From positions 1-64,000 of the forward strand of contig NZ_JBGFGN010000146.1 of NCBI RefSeq assembly GCF_041224595.1: a DNA stretch of 64,000 nucleotides, written 5' to 3'. This document shows, in pieces, positions 36,514 through 44,890 of this stretch; within the stretch, counting starts at the first letter, position 1; each line of letters starts with the position of its first letter. The notes beneath the pieces were generated by a model. The model was not told the DNA's origin and did not search any database. It saw only the letters and a program-made list of their open reading frames with translations. The stretch is from Donghicola sp041224595 (GTDB lineage Bacteria; Pseudomonadota; Alphaproteobacteria; Rhodobacterales; Rhodobacteraceae). A program made the translations under genes and the position numbers.

Positions 36514-37749
36514 ATGACCAACCCCATTTCCCCAAAAGCACTTGAGCAACTTGCCGAAGTGGCGGTGCGTGTGGGCCTGAACCTGCAAGAGGGGCAAGAC
36601 CTGGTGATCACCGCCCCTGTCGAAGCACTTCCCTTGGTGCGCCGGATCACTGCTGCCGCGTATCGCGCGGGTGCTGGGGTCGTAACGCCGATCCTGTCTG
36701 ATCCAGAGATCACGCTAGCGCGGTTTGAAAATGCAAATGACGCGTCATTCGATAAGGCGGCAGAGTGGCTCTATGCTGGTATGGCTGAGGCCTACAAAAA
36801 GAATGCTGCGCGCTTGGCGATTGTGGGCGAAGACCCAATGCTACTGGCCGAACAAGATCCTGAAAAAGTCGCCCGTGCGGGCAAGGCCAATTCGATTGCC
36901 TACAAGCCAGCGCTCGAGAAGATTGCGAACTTTGATATCAACTGGACGATCGTGAGCTATCCAACCGCAGCTTGGGCGGCGCGCGTCTTTCCTGATCTGC
37001 CCGAAGAAGAAGCTGTCGAAAAACTCGCCGACGCTCTTTTCTCTGCATCGCGCGTTCTGGAGCAGGACCCTGTCTCCAATTGGTCAAACCACAATGCAAC
37101 GCTCCGGTCTCGAACAGCTTGGCTCAATGAACAGCGGTTCGATGCACTGCACTTTTCGGGGCCCGGTACAGATCTAACCGTCGGCCTCGCCGAGGATCAT
37201 GAGTGGCATGGGGGCGCGTCGACTGCGACGAACGGTGTGACCTGCAATCCGAACATACCCACCGAAGAAGTCTTTACTACACCGCATTCGGCCCGCGTCG
37301 ATGGCGTGGTGCGATCCACCAAACCCTTGTCCCATCAAGGCAGCTTGATCGACGAAATCGAAGTGCGTTTTGAAGCTGGCAAGATCGTTGAGGCCAAGGC
37401 ATCTAAGGGTGAAGCCGTTTTGCTGAAGCTCTTGGATACAGACGAAGGCGCGAGCCGTTTGGGCGAGGTTGCTTTGGTCCCCCATTCCTCGCCGATTTCG
37501 CAATCTGGAGTTCTGTTCTACAACACGCTCTATGACGAAAACGCAGCCTGCCACATCGCATTAGGACAATGCTATTCCAAGTGCTTCCTGAACGGAGGAG
37601 ATCTGAGCAGCGAAGAGATCGCCGCCCGCGGGGGAAATAGTAGCATGATCCACGTTGACTGGATGATTGGCAGCGCGGAGATCGACATCGATGGTATCCG
37701 CGAGGACGGGACCCGAGTCCCTGTTTTCCGTAAGGGAGAGTGGGCCTAA
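36514..37749 (+). CDS. Aminopeptidase, M29 family (AmpS/PepS-like)
   Basis: A 411-residue cytoplasmic metalloaminopeptidase. Metal-ligand motifs of the family are present in order: EVFTTPHSARVDG near residue 250, then GEVALVPHSSPIS, HIALGQCYSKC and IHVDWMIGS near the end. It would release N-terminal residues from peptides. GGAGG lies seven bases before the ATG at 36514; an adjacent ATG at 36511 is less well spaced. The 297-bp region between it and the divergent usp gene carries no other gene and must hold both promoters. Confidence 0.88.
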   Translation: MTNPISPKALEQLAEVAVRVGLNLQEGQDLVITAPVEALPLVRRITAAAYRAGAGVVTPILSDPEITLARFENANDASFDKAAEWLYAGMAEAYKKNAARLAIVGEDPMLLAEQDPEKVARAGKANSIAYKPALEKIANFDINWTIVSYPTAAWAARVFPDLPEEEAVEKLADALFSASRVLEQDPVSNWSNHNATLRSRTAWLNEQRFDALHFSGPGTDLTVGLAEDHEWHGGASTATNGVTCNPNIPTEEVFTTPHSARVDGVVRSTKPLSHQGSLIDEIEVRFEAGKIVEAKASKGEAVLLKLLDTDEGASRLGEVALVPHSSPISQSGVLFYNTLYDENAACHIALGQCYSKCFLNGGDLSSEEIAARGGNSSMIHVDWMIGSAEIDIDGIREDGTRVPVFRKGEWA

Positions 37750-37757
37750 TTCACTGA

Positions 37758-37794
37758 TTGGGGGCTGTAACCGCGATCTTTTTGCGGCCCCCAA
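37758..37794 (+). terminator. Hairpin after the aminopeptidase gene
   Basis: TTGGGGG pairs with CCCCCAA and, inside it, CCGC pairs with GCGG, with a six-base bulge on the left arm. It lies 8 bp after the stop. No T-run follows the stem, so it is a moderate candidate. Confidence 0.45.
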
Positions 37795-38070
37795 GATTCG
37801 TTTGCATGATTTTTGCGTACCAAATGTAGTAGTTGAAACTTTTCTGCTCCCTATGACGTAAAGCACCTAGATGAGAAAAGTGTTTGTTTTCAATGCCACG
37901 GCGTTGAAAAAAAAATCGATTTTAGAGCAAAGATAGGTTCCCATACGAACGGGTAACGCTCCTCACCCATCGAGATCATTCTAAAAATGTGCATTCAGCT
38001 TTAAATTTGTCTCAAGGCAGCCGTTTCTCTTAAAGACGCGCCAAACAACATAATAATCCGTGAGACCGAA
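37795..38070. other. Non-coding gap before the small orphan gene
   Basis: No convincing gene in either strand. It is AT-rich with a perfect palindrome AAAATCGATTTT at 37912-37923. It presumably contains the promoter of the gene at 38071. It may also mark the left edge of the plasmid-type segment. Confidence 0.5.
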
Positions 38071-38400
38071 ATGCTGAACAAATCACTCATTCTGCGTTTT
38101 CCCGACCTTCAAGGTGCCCAGATGGCCGCACCCTTCATGGTCGAGGGGCTCGCGACACAACTTGATGAGTTGCAGATCATCGATCTCAAGGTGATCATCG
38201 GAAAGGCCGGCGAGCTGGTTGTATCCGCTGGGTTCGAAGATGCAAAGACCCTGAAAAAGGCAGATCCGTTCTTCGCCGAAATGATCGAGACGATGAAAAA
38301 GTCGTTCTTGTTCCGCGTGAACGTGTTCGACGCGGTCGCGGTTATGAACCTGAATGCCGAAGCGATCGAAGCGAAAACCTCGGCTCGCGCTGCAGCTTGA
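38071..38400 (+). CDS. Hypothetical protein, 109 residues
   Basis: I do not recognise this protein. It begins with an ordinary soluble alpha/beta-like sequence (SLILRFPDLQGAQMAAPFMV), has an amphipathic middle with alternating hydrophobic residues, and ends in an Ala-rich tail (TSARAAA). There is no signal peptide or membrane segment. Coding character is supported by codon use and by an intrinsic terminator 32 bp after the stop. The ribosome-binding site is weak. It sits alone between the aminopeptidase and repABC. Confidence 0.6.
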   Translation: MLNKSLILRFPDLQGAQMAAPFMVEGLATQLDELQIIDLKVIIGKAGELVVSAGFEDAKTLKKADPFFAEMIETMKKSFLFRVNVFDAVAVMNLNAEAIEAKTSARAAA

Positions 38401-38432
38401 GTTGTGTCCTGAGAAGGACGCGAGTAAGAGAT

Positions 38433-38460
38433 AACGCCCCGCCCTGTGCGGGGCGTTTTG
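38433..38460 (+). terminator. Intrinsic terminator of the 109-residue gene
   Basis: AACGCCCCGC and GCGGGGCGTT form a perfect 10-bp stem with a five-base loop followed by a short T-rich end. It isolates the upstream gene from repABC. Confidence 0.85.
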
Positions 38461-38639
38461 CATTTGTTGATTCTTGTTTTTGAGGCGGGTTCCCCAAGCC
38501 TGGAGGCGACCTTTGGATAGGATTTCTCGGTTTCTACCATCCGAAAGGTTAAGAATCAGCAGCTTAGACAGGGCAAGTTGAAAAAGTGCTTGTCAGACTC
38601 GGGACGCGTAGGTCATTAATTACGCTAACTAGAGAATAT

Positions 38640-38667
38640 GACGCCTTATACCGTAACAAACGGCGTC
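38640..38667. promoter_or_regulatory. Inverted repeat in the repA leader
   Basis: GACGCC and GGCGTC arms flank a 16-base centre that itself contains CCGT and ACGG, giving alternative pairings. It lies 22 bp before the repA start. repABC operons are usually autorepressed by RepA with RepB, so it may be the operator. It could also fold in the mRNA near the start codon. Confidence 0.45.
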
Positions 38668-38689
38668 GCACCGAGGGCAGACAAAACCG

Positions 38690-39865
38690 ATGGCACAACA
38701 GGGCCGCATAGATCTATTGGTTGGGCAGCATGCCGCGAGCTTGTCAGAGAGACTGCAAGCGCATCGCACGCAGCTGTTTCCGCCGGATGCGCGCCGTGCC
38801 CTGCGCAAGTTTACCAGTGGTGAAGTCGCGGCACTTCTTGGCGTCAAGGATGCGTATCTCAGAAAACTGCATCTGGACGGCCGGGGACCAGAACCTGAAA
38901 TTCGAACAGGGGGTCGCCGCTATTATTCGACCGAGGATATTCAGGCCCTTCGGCAGATGCTGGAAAAAGGCGCCAAAGCCCCTGGAACCTACCTGCCCGG
39001 CCGGACCGAGGGGGATCATCTTCAGGTCATAACGGTCATCAACTTTAAGGGTGGTTCGGGGAAGACCACAACCTCGGCACATCTCGCGCAAAAGCTGGCG
39101 TTGGATGGTTATCGCGTGCTTGCCGTAGATCTGGACCCACAAGCCAGCTTGTCAGCTTTGCACGGGTTTCAGCCGGAGTTCGATTTACTGGATGGCGGCA
39201 CCCTGTATGACGCAATCCGGTACGATGATCCTGTGCCGTTGGCAGATGTCATCCAAAGCACCTACTTTACCAACCTCGACATCATTCCGGGCAACCTGGA
39301 TCTGATGGAATTTGAACACGACACCCCAAAGGCTCTGGCAGAGCGTTCGGGCGATCTGTTCTTTACGCGGGTCGGCGAAAAGCTTGCCGAGGTTGAAGCC
39401 AGCTATGATGTTGTGGTGATTGATTGCCCGCCCCAATTGGGCTTCTTGACGATGTCGGCATTGTCAGCGGCGACTGCGGTGTTGGTGACCGTGCATCCCC
39501 AGATGCTGGATGTTATGTCCATGTGCCAATTCCTGTTGATGACATCAAACTTGCTTGGGGTCGTGGCCGAAGCCGGGGGCGATATGTCCTACGATTGGCT
39601 GCGCTATCTGGTGACGCGCTACGAGCCTGGTGATGGTCCGCAAAACCAGATGGTCAGTTTCATGCGGTCGATGTTCGGGGAACATGTTCTGAATCATACA
39701 GCGCTGAAGTCGACTGCGATCAGTGATGCTGGGATCACTAAGCAGACCCTCTACGAGGTCGAGAAGAACCAGTTCCACCGCGCCACATATGAACGGGCTA
39801 TGGAAAGCCTGAACAATGTGAATGGCGAGATCGAGGATCTGATCCAGAAGGCTTGGGGGCGCTGA
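38690..39865 (+). CDS. repA: Plasmid partitioning ATPase RepA (ParA family)
   Basis: A 391-residue ParA-type protein of repABC replicons. An N-terminal helix-turn-helix region (about residues 40-95, KFTSGEVAALLGVKDAYLRKL) serves autorepression. The deviant Walker A is NFKGGSGKTTTS near residue 118, followed by AVDLDPQASLSAL and DCPPQLGFLTMSAL. With ATP it segregates plasmid copies and, with RepB, represses the operon. Its stop overlaps the repB start by one base (TGATG), showing translational coupling. Confidence 0.93.
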   Translation: MAQQGRIDLLVGQHAASLSERLQAHRTQLFPPDARRALRKFTSGEVAALLGVKDAYLRKLHLDGRGPEPEIRTGGRRYYSTEDIQALRQMLEKGAKAPGTYLPGRTEGDHLQVITVINFKGGSGKTTTSAHLAQKLALDGYRVLAVDLDPQASLSALHGFQPEFDLLDGGTLYDAIRYDDPVPLADVIQSTYFTNLDIIPGNLDLMEFEHDTPKALAERSGDLFFTRVGEKLAEVEASYDVVVIDCPPQLGFLTMSALSAATAVLVTVHPQMLDVMSMCQFLLMTSNLLGVVAEAGGDMSYDWLRYLVTRYEPGDGPQNQMVSFMRSMFGEHVLNHTALKSTAISDAGITKQTLYEVEKNQFHRATYERAMESLNNVNGEIEDLIQKAWGR

Positions 39866-40776
39866 TGGCACGCAAGAACCTTCTTGGTAATCTGTCGAAC
39901 CCAGCCGGAGAGGATGCACCTGCTCCGGCCAAACCGCGTCGGACCACCGGCGCGATCGGCGCGGTGAGCCAACAGATAGCCGATCTGAAGACCCGCGCAC
40001 TGGCTGAAATTCCGCCCGAGCTGATTGACGATGCCGGTCTCAAAGATCGTCTGGACGACGACCCCGAAGGCCTCGCAGCGCTGGTTGCGTCGATCCGCGA
40101 ATATGGGCAGCAAGTCCCTGTCCTACTGCGGCAGTCGCCGACCGATGGGAACCGCTACGAGATTGTTTATGGTCGCCGCCGCGTCGCTGCGCTGCGCGAG
40201 CTTGGCCTGCCCGTCCGCGCGATGGTGCGGGTTCTGAACGACCGCGATCTGATCGTGGCTCAGGGCCAGGAGAACGCAGCGCGCAAAGACCTGACCTTTA
40301 TCGAGAAGGCGAACTTTGCAAGGCAGATGGTCGAGAACGGCTTCACCCGTAAGGTGATTTGCGATGCCCTCCATATCGATAAGACAGTGATCAGTCGGAT
40401 GCTCTCGGTCACAGATGCGGTGCCCTACCCAATTATCATGGCCATCGGCGCTGCGCCGAGCGTTGGGCGTGACCGCTGGCTTTCGTTGGCTGCGCGCATC
40501 AAAGGCCGGCCGCTGGAACACATTACACAGCTGGCCGAGGGACAAACCTCTGATGATCGCTTTCAAGCGGTATTCGATGGTTTGGCGCCTGAAAAGTTAC
40601 CCCGTCGCACGAGCCGCAAGGAACTGCGGAGTGAAGACGGCAGAGCGTTGGGTGAGGTCAGTCGCAAAGGCGACAAGACGGTCTTGACCCTCAAGGACAA
40701 GGACGGATTTGACGATTGGTTGATCCAGAACCTTGATCGGATTCATCAGGAGTTTCTGAAGAACTCCGGTGAATAG
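39865..40776 (+). CDS. repB: Plasmid partitioning protein RepB (ParB family)
   Basis: A 303-residue centromere-binding protein. The ParB N-terminal core is seen from residue 55 (LVASIREYGQQVPVLLR, then YEIVYGRRRVAALRELG) and a helix-turn-helix around residues 155-180 (FTRKVICDALHIDKTVISRML). It should bind the 16-bp palindromes listed as parS. The C-terminus carries the short conserved segment that ends RepB proteins and mediates dimerisation. The adjacent repA is the cognate ATPase. Confidence 0.93.
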   Translation: MARKNLLGNLSNPAGEDAPAPAKPRRTTGAIGAVSQQIADLKTRALAEIPPELIDDAGLKDRLDDDPEGLAALVASIREYGQQVPVLLRQSPTDGNRYEIVYGRRRVAALRELGLPVRAMVRVLNDRDLIVAQGQENAARKDLTFIEKANFARQMVENGFTRKVICDALHIDKTVISRMLSVTDAVPYPIIMAIGAAPSVGRDRWLSLAARIKGRPLEHITQLAEGQTSDDRFQAVFDGLAPEKLPRRTSRKELRSEDGRALGEVSRKGDKTVLTLKDKDGFDDWLIQNLDRIHQEFLKNSGE

Positions 40777-40823
40777 AAGCAGAGCAGTAAACACAGGAAA
40801 AGGAGGCACGACACCCGGCACCA

Positions 40824-40877
40824 AATAAGAAAAGACCCCCCAGAACTTTCGTCCCGAGAGGCCAATTCGTCTTAGCA
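40824..40877 (-). ncRNA. Candidate antisense RNA (ctRNA, incA-type) between repB and repC
   Basis: repABC replicons encode a small antisense RNA in this interval that blocks repC expression. On the minus strand, a stem CTCGGGAC/GTTCTGGG closed by a GAAA loop (40840-40860, stable on this strand only because of G-U pairs) is followed by a T-rich run at 40823-40835, as in a terminator. A TTGACA box at 40912-40907 and a weak TAGGTT about 18 bases later could be its promoter. Ends are approximate. Confidence 0.65.
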
Positions 40878-40897
40878 CCTCGAACCTACCCTTGGGA

Positions 40898-40913
40898 GTT
40901 GACAGCTGTCAAC
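40898..40913. promoter_or_regulatory. parS: parS candidate, copy 1
   Basis: GTTGACAGCTGTCAAC, a perfect 16-bp palindrome fitting the GTTNNNNGCNNNNAAC pattern reported for repABC centromeres. It lies between repB and repC. The palindrome itself contains the TTGACA of the possible antisense RNA promoter. Confidence 0.85.
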
Positions 40914-40958
40914 CATCGTTGAGTCCGATGGGTGGTTTTTTGTGTCGTCGTGAAAAAT

Positions 40959-42137
40959 ATGGAACACATTTCAACGACGCCCTTTGGGCGGCGATCAGTT
41001 TCGGCTGGTCAATTGGCGGCGCAAGCGATGCTCGAGGCGCCGATCCCTGATGTCGTGCCTGACAAATGGACCATCATCAAAGAACTGACTGCCGCGCGCT
41101 TGGCCTTTGGAGTCACGGATCGCGATCTTGCAGTTCTGCACGCGTTGGTCAGCTTTCATCCGCACGATAGCCTTGCAGAGGGAGAGGGGACAATTGTCTT
41201 TCCTTCGAACGCTGCGCTGTCGGAACGGGCTCACGGGATGGCAGAAAGCACGCTACGACGCCATCTCGCGGCTTTGGTCAACGCGCAGTTGATTATTCGT
41301 CACGATAGTCCGAATGGCAAACGCTACGCGGCGCGTGGGGTGAATGGGGGGATCGATCGGGCCTTTGGTTTTGACCTGAGGCCGCTCTTGGTGCGGCTGC
41401 CAGAGATCGCCTCGGCGGCACACGAGGCACGCGCTGCTGCGCTGCGGCTCAAGCGCTTGCGCGAGGCGGTCGTGCTACGTCTGCGCGATGCGGCAAAGCT
41501 CATCGCATTTGGGCAAGAAGAGGTCCAAGCAGATTGGGACGAACTGCAGCACCGACTACGGCTTCTTCAACGTTCGATGCGACGCAAGCTCTATGCAGAC
41601 GACTTGGCTCAGTTAAATCAGGAAGCCGAGACACTTCTAACAGAAGTGAATACCGTGCTTGTAAAATCTGATACAGAACTAATGGGCGGCAATGACGACG
41701 TTTCTGAGCGGCACTTACAATATTCAAACATACAACACTCAGATTCTGAACCTTCCTTAGAAAAGGAAAGGGCGGCGGATGCTGAGCCCTCAACTGGACC
41801 GAAGAGCAAGCTGCCTCTCTATCTTGTCGTGAAAGCTTGTCCGGATCTGAATGACTATGTGCCCTCTGGTGTGCATTCATGGGCAGAGCTTGTGGCAGCT
41901 GCCAACTTCATTCGACCTATGCTTGGCATATCCGATGATGCGTGGCGACGAGCCGAGACCGCAATGGGCGCCGAGGCAGCCGCAATCACTGTCGTTGGCA
42001 TCTTGCAGCGCGCGAGTGAGATCAGAAGTCCGGGCGGATATTTGCGTGCATTGACCTCAAAGGCCGAGGACGGAGCGTTTTCACCTGGCCCGATGATCAT
42101 GGCGTTGTTGGCGACTGACAACCAAAAGGCGGTGTGA
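40959..42137 (+). CDS. repC: Replication initiator RepC
   Basis: A 392-residue initiator found only in repABC replicons of alphaproteobacteria. The N-terminal part shows the RepC winged-helix pattern (DRDLAVLHALVSFHP, IVFPSNAALSERAHGMAESTLRRHLAAL) that binds origin DNA. The C-terminal domain (LYLVVKACPDLNDYV to the end) is the second conserved block. An AT-rich stretch separates the two. The ATG at 40959 is preferred to a GTG at 40932 on homology, although neither has a strong ribosome-binding site; low expression is normal for this gene. Confidence 0.92.
   Translation: MEHISTTPFGRRSVSAGQLAAQAMLEAPIPDVVPDKWTIIKELTAARLAFGVTDRDLAVLHALVSFHPHDSLAEGEGTIVFPSNAALSERAHGMAESTLRRHLAALVNAQLIIRHDSPNGKRYAARGVNGGIDRAFGFDLRPLLVRLPEIASAAHEARAAALRLKRLREAVVLRLRDAAKLIAFGQEEVQADWDELQHRLRLLQRSMRRKLYADDLAQLNQEAETLLTEVNTVLVKSDTELMGGNDDVSERHLQYSNIQHSDSEPSLEKERAADAEPSTGPKSKLPLYLVVKACPDLNDYVPSGVHSWAELVAAANFIRPMLGISDDAWRRAETAMGAEAAAITVVGILQRASEIRSPGGYLRALTSKAEDGAFSPGPMIMALLATDNQKAV
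41630..41765. promoter_or_regulatory. oriV: Candidate origin of replication inside repC
   Basis: A markedly AT-rich stretch within otherwise GC-rich repC. In characterised repABC plasmids the origin is located in such a stretch of the repC coding sequence. The assignment rests on position and composition only. Confidence 0.45.
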
Positions 42138-42168
42138 TGGTCAGGGCAGTTTGGGGGGTGTTGGAAAG

Positions 42169-42184
42169 GTTGACAGCTGTCAAC
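42169..42184. promoter_or_regulatory. parS: parS candidate, copy 2
   Basis: A second identical GTTGACAGCTGTCAAC palindrome, 32 bp after the repC stop. The two copies bracket repC. Confidence 0.85.
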
Positions 42185-42219
42185 TCATTGAGAGAACGCG
42201 TTTTTTCGTCGCCATCACT

Positions 42220-42299
42220 TCAAAACCGTTTTTCCAAGGGATCTCACATTCGTGACAAGTGCGAGACTTTTCCGGAAGTCCTTCGGAAAAGCGTTTTGA
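42220..42299. repeat. Nested dyad-symmetry region between repC and the second partition pair
   Basis: Outer arms TCAAAACCGTTTTTCC (42220-42235) and GGAAAAGCGTTTTGA (42285-42299) are nearly complementary. Between them lie a 23-bp imperfect palindrome (42243-42265) and a tighter one with CTTTTCCG/CGGAAAAG arms (42267-42291). AACGCGTT palindromes occur on both sides, at 42195 and 42324. It could be the centromere or operator of the following parAB pair, or an antisense or origin element. Confidence 0.6.
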
Positions 42300-42458
42300 C
42301 AAGATTTGGCGGGAGTGATGCCGAACGCGTTGCATTCGACACGATATCTGGTTGTGTTTGCCAAGATAATTGGCTCGGTAAACGTTAATCGTGAGGAGTT
42401 TTTGTTTTGCGTTGGAAGTGGTTTCGACGTAAATTAGAGCAGAGCAGAAAATAACGTT

Positions 42459-43766
42459 GTGAGACAACTCGTGTACACCCATGACGAATTAAGCCATCTT
42501 CAGGCACAATCTCTGAAACTTCAGAGCTGGATCCGGCAGCAGACCTTCAGCCCGGAAAACATCAAGCGCTTGCGCCGTTTTTCGAGTTGGGAAGTTTCCG
42601 AACTGATCCTGGGGATCAATCAGTCGACGTTTCGCGGGCGGCTGGCCGCGGATCCGAACCTACCCGGTGGCGAGGTTGAACCCGAAGGACGTCAGCGCTG
42701 GTTTACGCTCGATGAAATCAACGAGCTTCGCCGTCGGATCAAGGTCAACAAGAAGTCGTTGATGCCCCCGCGGCCAGAAGGAAAGCGTGCGTTCCGTGCG
42801 GCAATTGCCAACTTCAAGGGCGGGGCAGGCAAATCTACTGTCGCTCTGCACTTTGCTCATGCGGCTGCACTGGATGGCTATCGTGTCTTGCTGGTGGATT
42901 TCGATCCACAAGCGACCCTATCCCATTCGATGGGGCTTACGGATGTGGCCGAGGAATACACGGTTTGGGGAATTATGGCGCGCGATTTGATCCGCGAGAC
43001 AGACCGGATGAACGCAGCTGTGGTCGGCGCGGCAAGTGGAACCGCCCTGCCCCAACGTCAGATTCCTGCATCGATCAGAGAGATGGGTCTGGATTCCTTA
43101 CGCCCGTCGGATTTCATCAAGCCGAGCGCTTGGAGCACAATCGATGTTGTCCCCAGCTGTGCCAACGCAGCTTTCGTCGAATTTGCGAGCGCCCAATACC
43201 GGCATTTGAACCCAGAATGGAGCTTCTTTGCTTGTGTATCGCGCTATCTGGATAGCCTGCCGGACGACGCATATGACCTGATCATCTTCGACTGTCCCCC
43301 TGCGATTGGCTATCAGTCGATGAATGCGGTTTTCGCGGCTGATATGCTCTATATCCCCTCGGGACCTGGATACTGGGAGTATGACTCCACAACGAGCTTT
43401 ATTGGCCAATTGGCCGAAGCGCTCGAGGATTTGTCCGCTGGCTATGAGGGCAGTGTTCCGGGCTGCAACATGAGCCTACCCAAAGCGTTTGCTGACATAA
43501 AATTCCTGATGACCCGATACGAGCCCGGCAATGATCTGCACCGTGCAATGTATGAAGCGTTTCAGAAAGTCTTTGGCGATCACGTGACAAATAATCCTGT
43601 TGAGATGACGCGTGCGGTCGAGCAATCCGGCCGCTTTCTCGCGTCGGTCTACGAGATCGACTACCGCGATATGACACGCGAGACGTGGCGCCGCGCGCGC
43701 GCCAGCTTTGATCGCGCCTACGAGGAGTTCCGCGGCAACATCATCACTGCTTGGGACAAGATCTGA
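42459..43766 (+). CDS. Second RepA/ParA-type partitioning ATPase
   Basis: A 435-residue ParA protein with the same layout as the repABC RepA: a helix-turn-helix N-terminus (residues 40-95, RFSSWEVSELILGINQSTFRG), a deviant Walker A NFKGGAGKSTVA near residue 122, LVDFDPQATLSH and FDCPPAIGYQSMNA. It is about 45 residues longer than repA, with an insert around residues 175-225. The start is GTG, and no good ribosome-binding site is visible. It is not followed by a repC. It probably drives a separate partition system. Confidence 0.88.
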   Translation: MRQLVYTHDELSHLQAQSLKLQSWIRQQTFSPENIKRLRRFSSWEVSELILGINQSTFRGRLAADPNLPGGEVEPEGRQRWFTLDEINELRRRIKVNKKSLMPPRPEGKRAFRAAIANFKGGAGKSTVALHFAHAAALDGYRVLLVDFDPQATLSHSMGLTDVAEEYTVWGIMARDLIRETDRMNAAVVGAASGTALPQRQIPASIREMGLDSLRPSDFIKPSAWSTIDVVPSCANAAFVEFASAQYRHLNPEWSFFACVSRYLDSLPDDAYDLIIFDCPPAIGYQSMNAVFAADMLYIPSGPGYWEYDSTTSFIGQLAEALEDLSAGYEGSVPGCNMSLPKAFADIKFLMTRYEPGNDLHRAMYEAFQKVFGDHVTNNPVEMTRAVEQSGRFLASVYEIDYRDMTRETWRRARASFDRAYEEFRGNIITAWDKI

Positions 43767-43777
43767 GGAGAACGGCT

Positions 43778-44866
43778 ATGGCCAAGAAACGCCGGATGTT
43801 CGACATCAACATGCCTACGGATCTGCCTGCGGACACGCCCGAGGCGGCTGTGCCGAGCAGCGCCCCTGCCCCGCGTCGCGGGCCTATGGCTACTGCGATC
43901 TCAGAGGCTGCAAACAGCACACGGCAGCGTCAGGAAATCGAAGCGAAGATCCGCGCTGAGAACGACGCGCTGGCTCATGAACATGTTCGGCTCAAGGGCA
44001 TGGGCCTGATCATGGAATTGGTGCCCTTAAACGCCATTTCCACGAGCAAGTTGACTCGGGATCGCGCCAAAGGCCCAGACCTTGAGCTGGCGGAATTAAA
44101 GCAATCGATTTCGGAAATCGGCTTGTCCAACCCAATTCGGCTCGAGACGCGTTCGGATGGTCTTTATGAATTGGTACAGGGCTATCGCCGGCTGTCTGCC
44201 TACCGAGAGCTATTTGACGCGACAGGACATGCGGAATTTTCGGCAATCCCGGCCGTTGTGACCGAGGCAGGCGATACGCTCGAGGATCTATATCGGCGTA
44301 TGGTCGATGAGAACCTTGTGCGCAAAGATATTTCCTTTGGGGAAATGGCAAAACTTGCTTTGGAATACGCGAATGATCCCGAGACTGAAGAGCATGACGC
44401 CGACAAGGCTGTTGCCACTCTGTTTAAATCGGCTGGTTATCAGAAACGCAGCTACATTCGGAATTTCATCCGTGTTGTTCGCGCACTCGACGGCCATCTC
44501 AAATACCTGCCTCAGATACCTCGGTCTCTGGGGCTGGCGCTCGCTGCTGCCATAGAAGCAAAATTGGAGACGGGTGCGAAAATTGCCAAAGCGCTGGATG
44601 CTGCGCCTTCGCGCACGGCTGAAGAAGAGCTCGAAATTCTGCGTGGCTTTGCAAATGATGGCGGGGCAAAAGTGACAGCTGCCAAGAAAAAATCTGCGAG
44701 CCCTGCCCCAACGCGCAGCACTTTTTCAATGCCGGTTGGATCAGGCTCGGCGAAGTGTACGGCCGCGCGCGGAAAACTAGAGATTAAACTGGATCGAGAT
44801 TTCTCTTCAATAGACCAGGCGCGCCTTGAGGCTGCAATCAAACAGCTGCTGACATCATTGGATTAA
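43778..44866 (+). CDS. Second ParB/RepB-type centromere-binding protein
   Basis: A 362-residue ParB-family protein. A low-complexity N-terminus (about 50 residues) precedes the core: LVPLNAISTSKLTRDR, then LKQSISEIGLSNPIRLE near residue 115 and YELVQGYRRLSAYREL. A helix-turn-helix region follows near residues 215-240. The C-terminal 80 residues are poorly conserved with a final helix. GAGGAG lies before the ATG, 11 bp after the parA stop. It differs clearly in sequence from RepB above, so it should recognise a different site. Confidence 0.88.
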   Translation: MAKKRRMFDINMPTDLPADTPEAAVPSSAPAPRRGPMATAISEAANSTRQRQEIEAKIRAENDALAHEHVRLKGMGLIMELVPLNAISTSKLTRDRAKGPDLELAELKQSISEIGLSNPIRLETRSDGLYELVQGYRRLSAYRELFDATGHAEFSAIPAVVTEAGDTLEDLYRRMVDENLVRKDISFGEMAKLALEYANDPETEEHDADKAVATLFKSAGYQKRSYIRNFIRVVRALDGHLKYLPQIPRSLGLALAAAIEAKLETGAKIAKALDAAPSRTAEEELEILRGFANDGGAKVTAAKKKSASPAPTRSTFSMPVGSGSAKCTAARGKLEIKLDRDFSSIDQARLEAAIKQLLTSLD

Positions 44867-44890
44867 CGGTTCCCGATTGGGATGACTGCC

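Noticed and set aside
44671..44686. A third parS-like site, AGTGACAGCTGCCAAG, in the second parB gene
   Set aside because: It differs from the parS palindrome at four of 16 positions, including both ends, and lies within coding sequence, so I treat it as a chance match of the GACAGCTG core.
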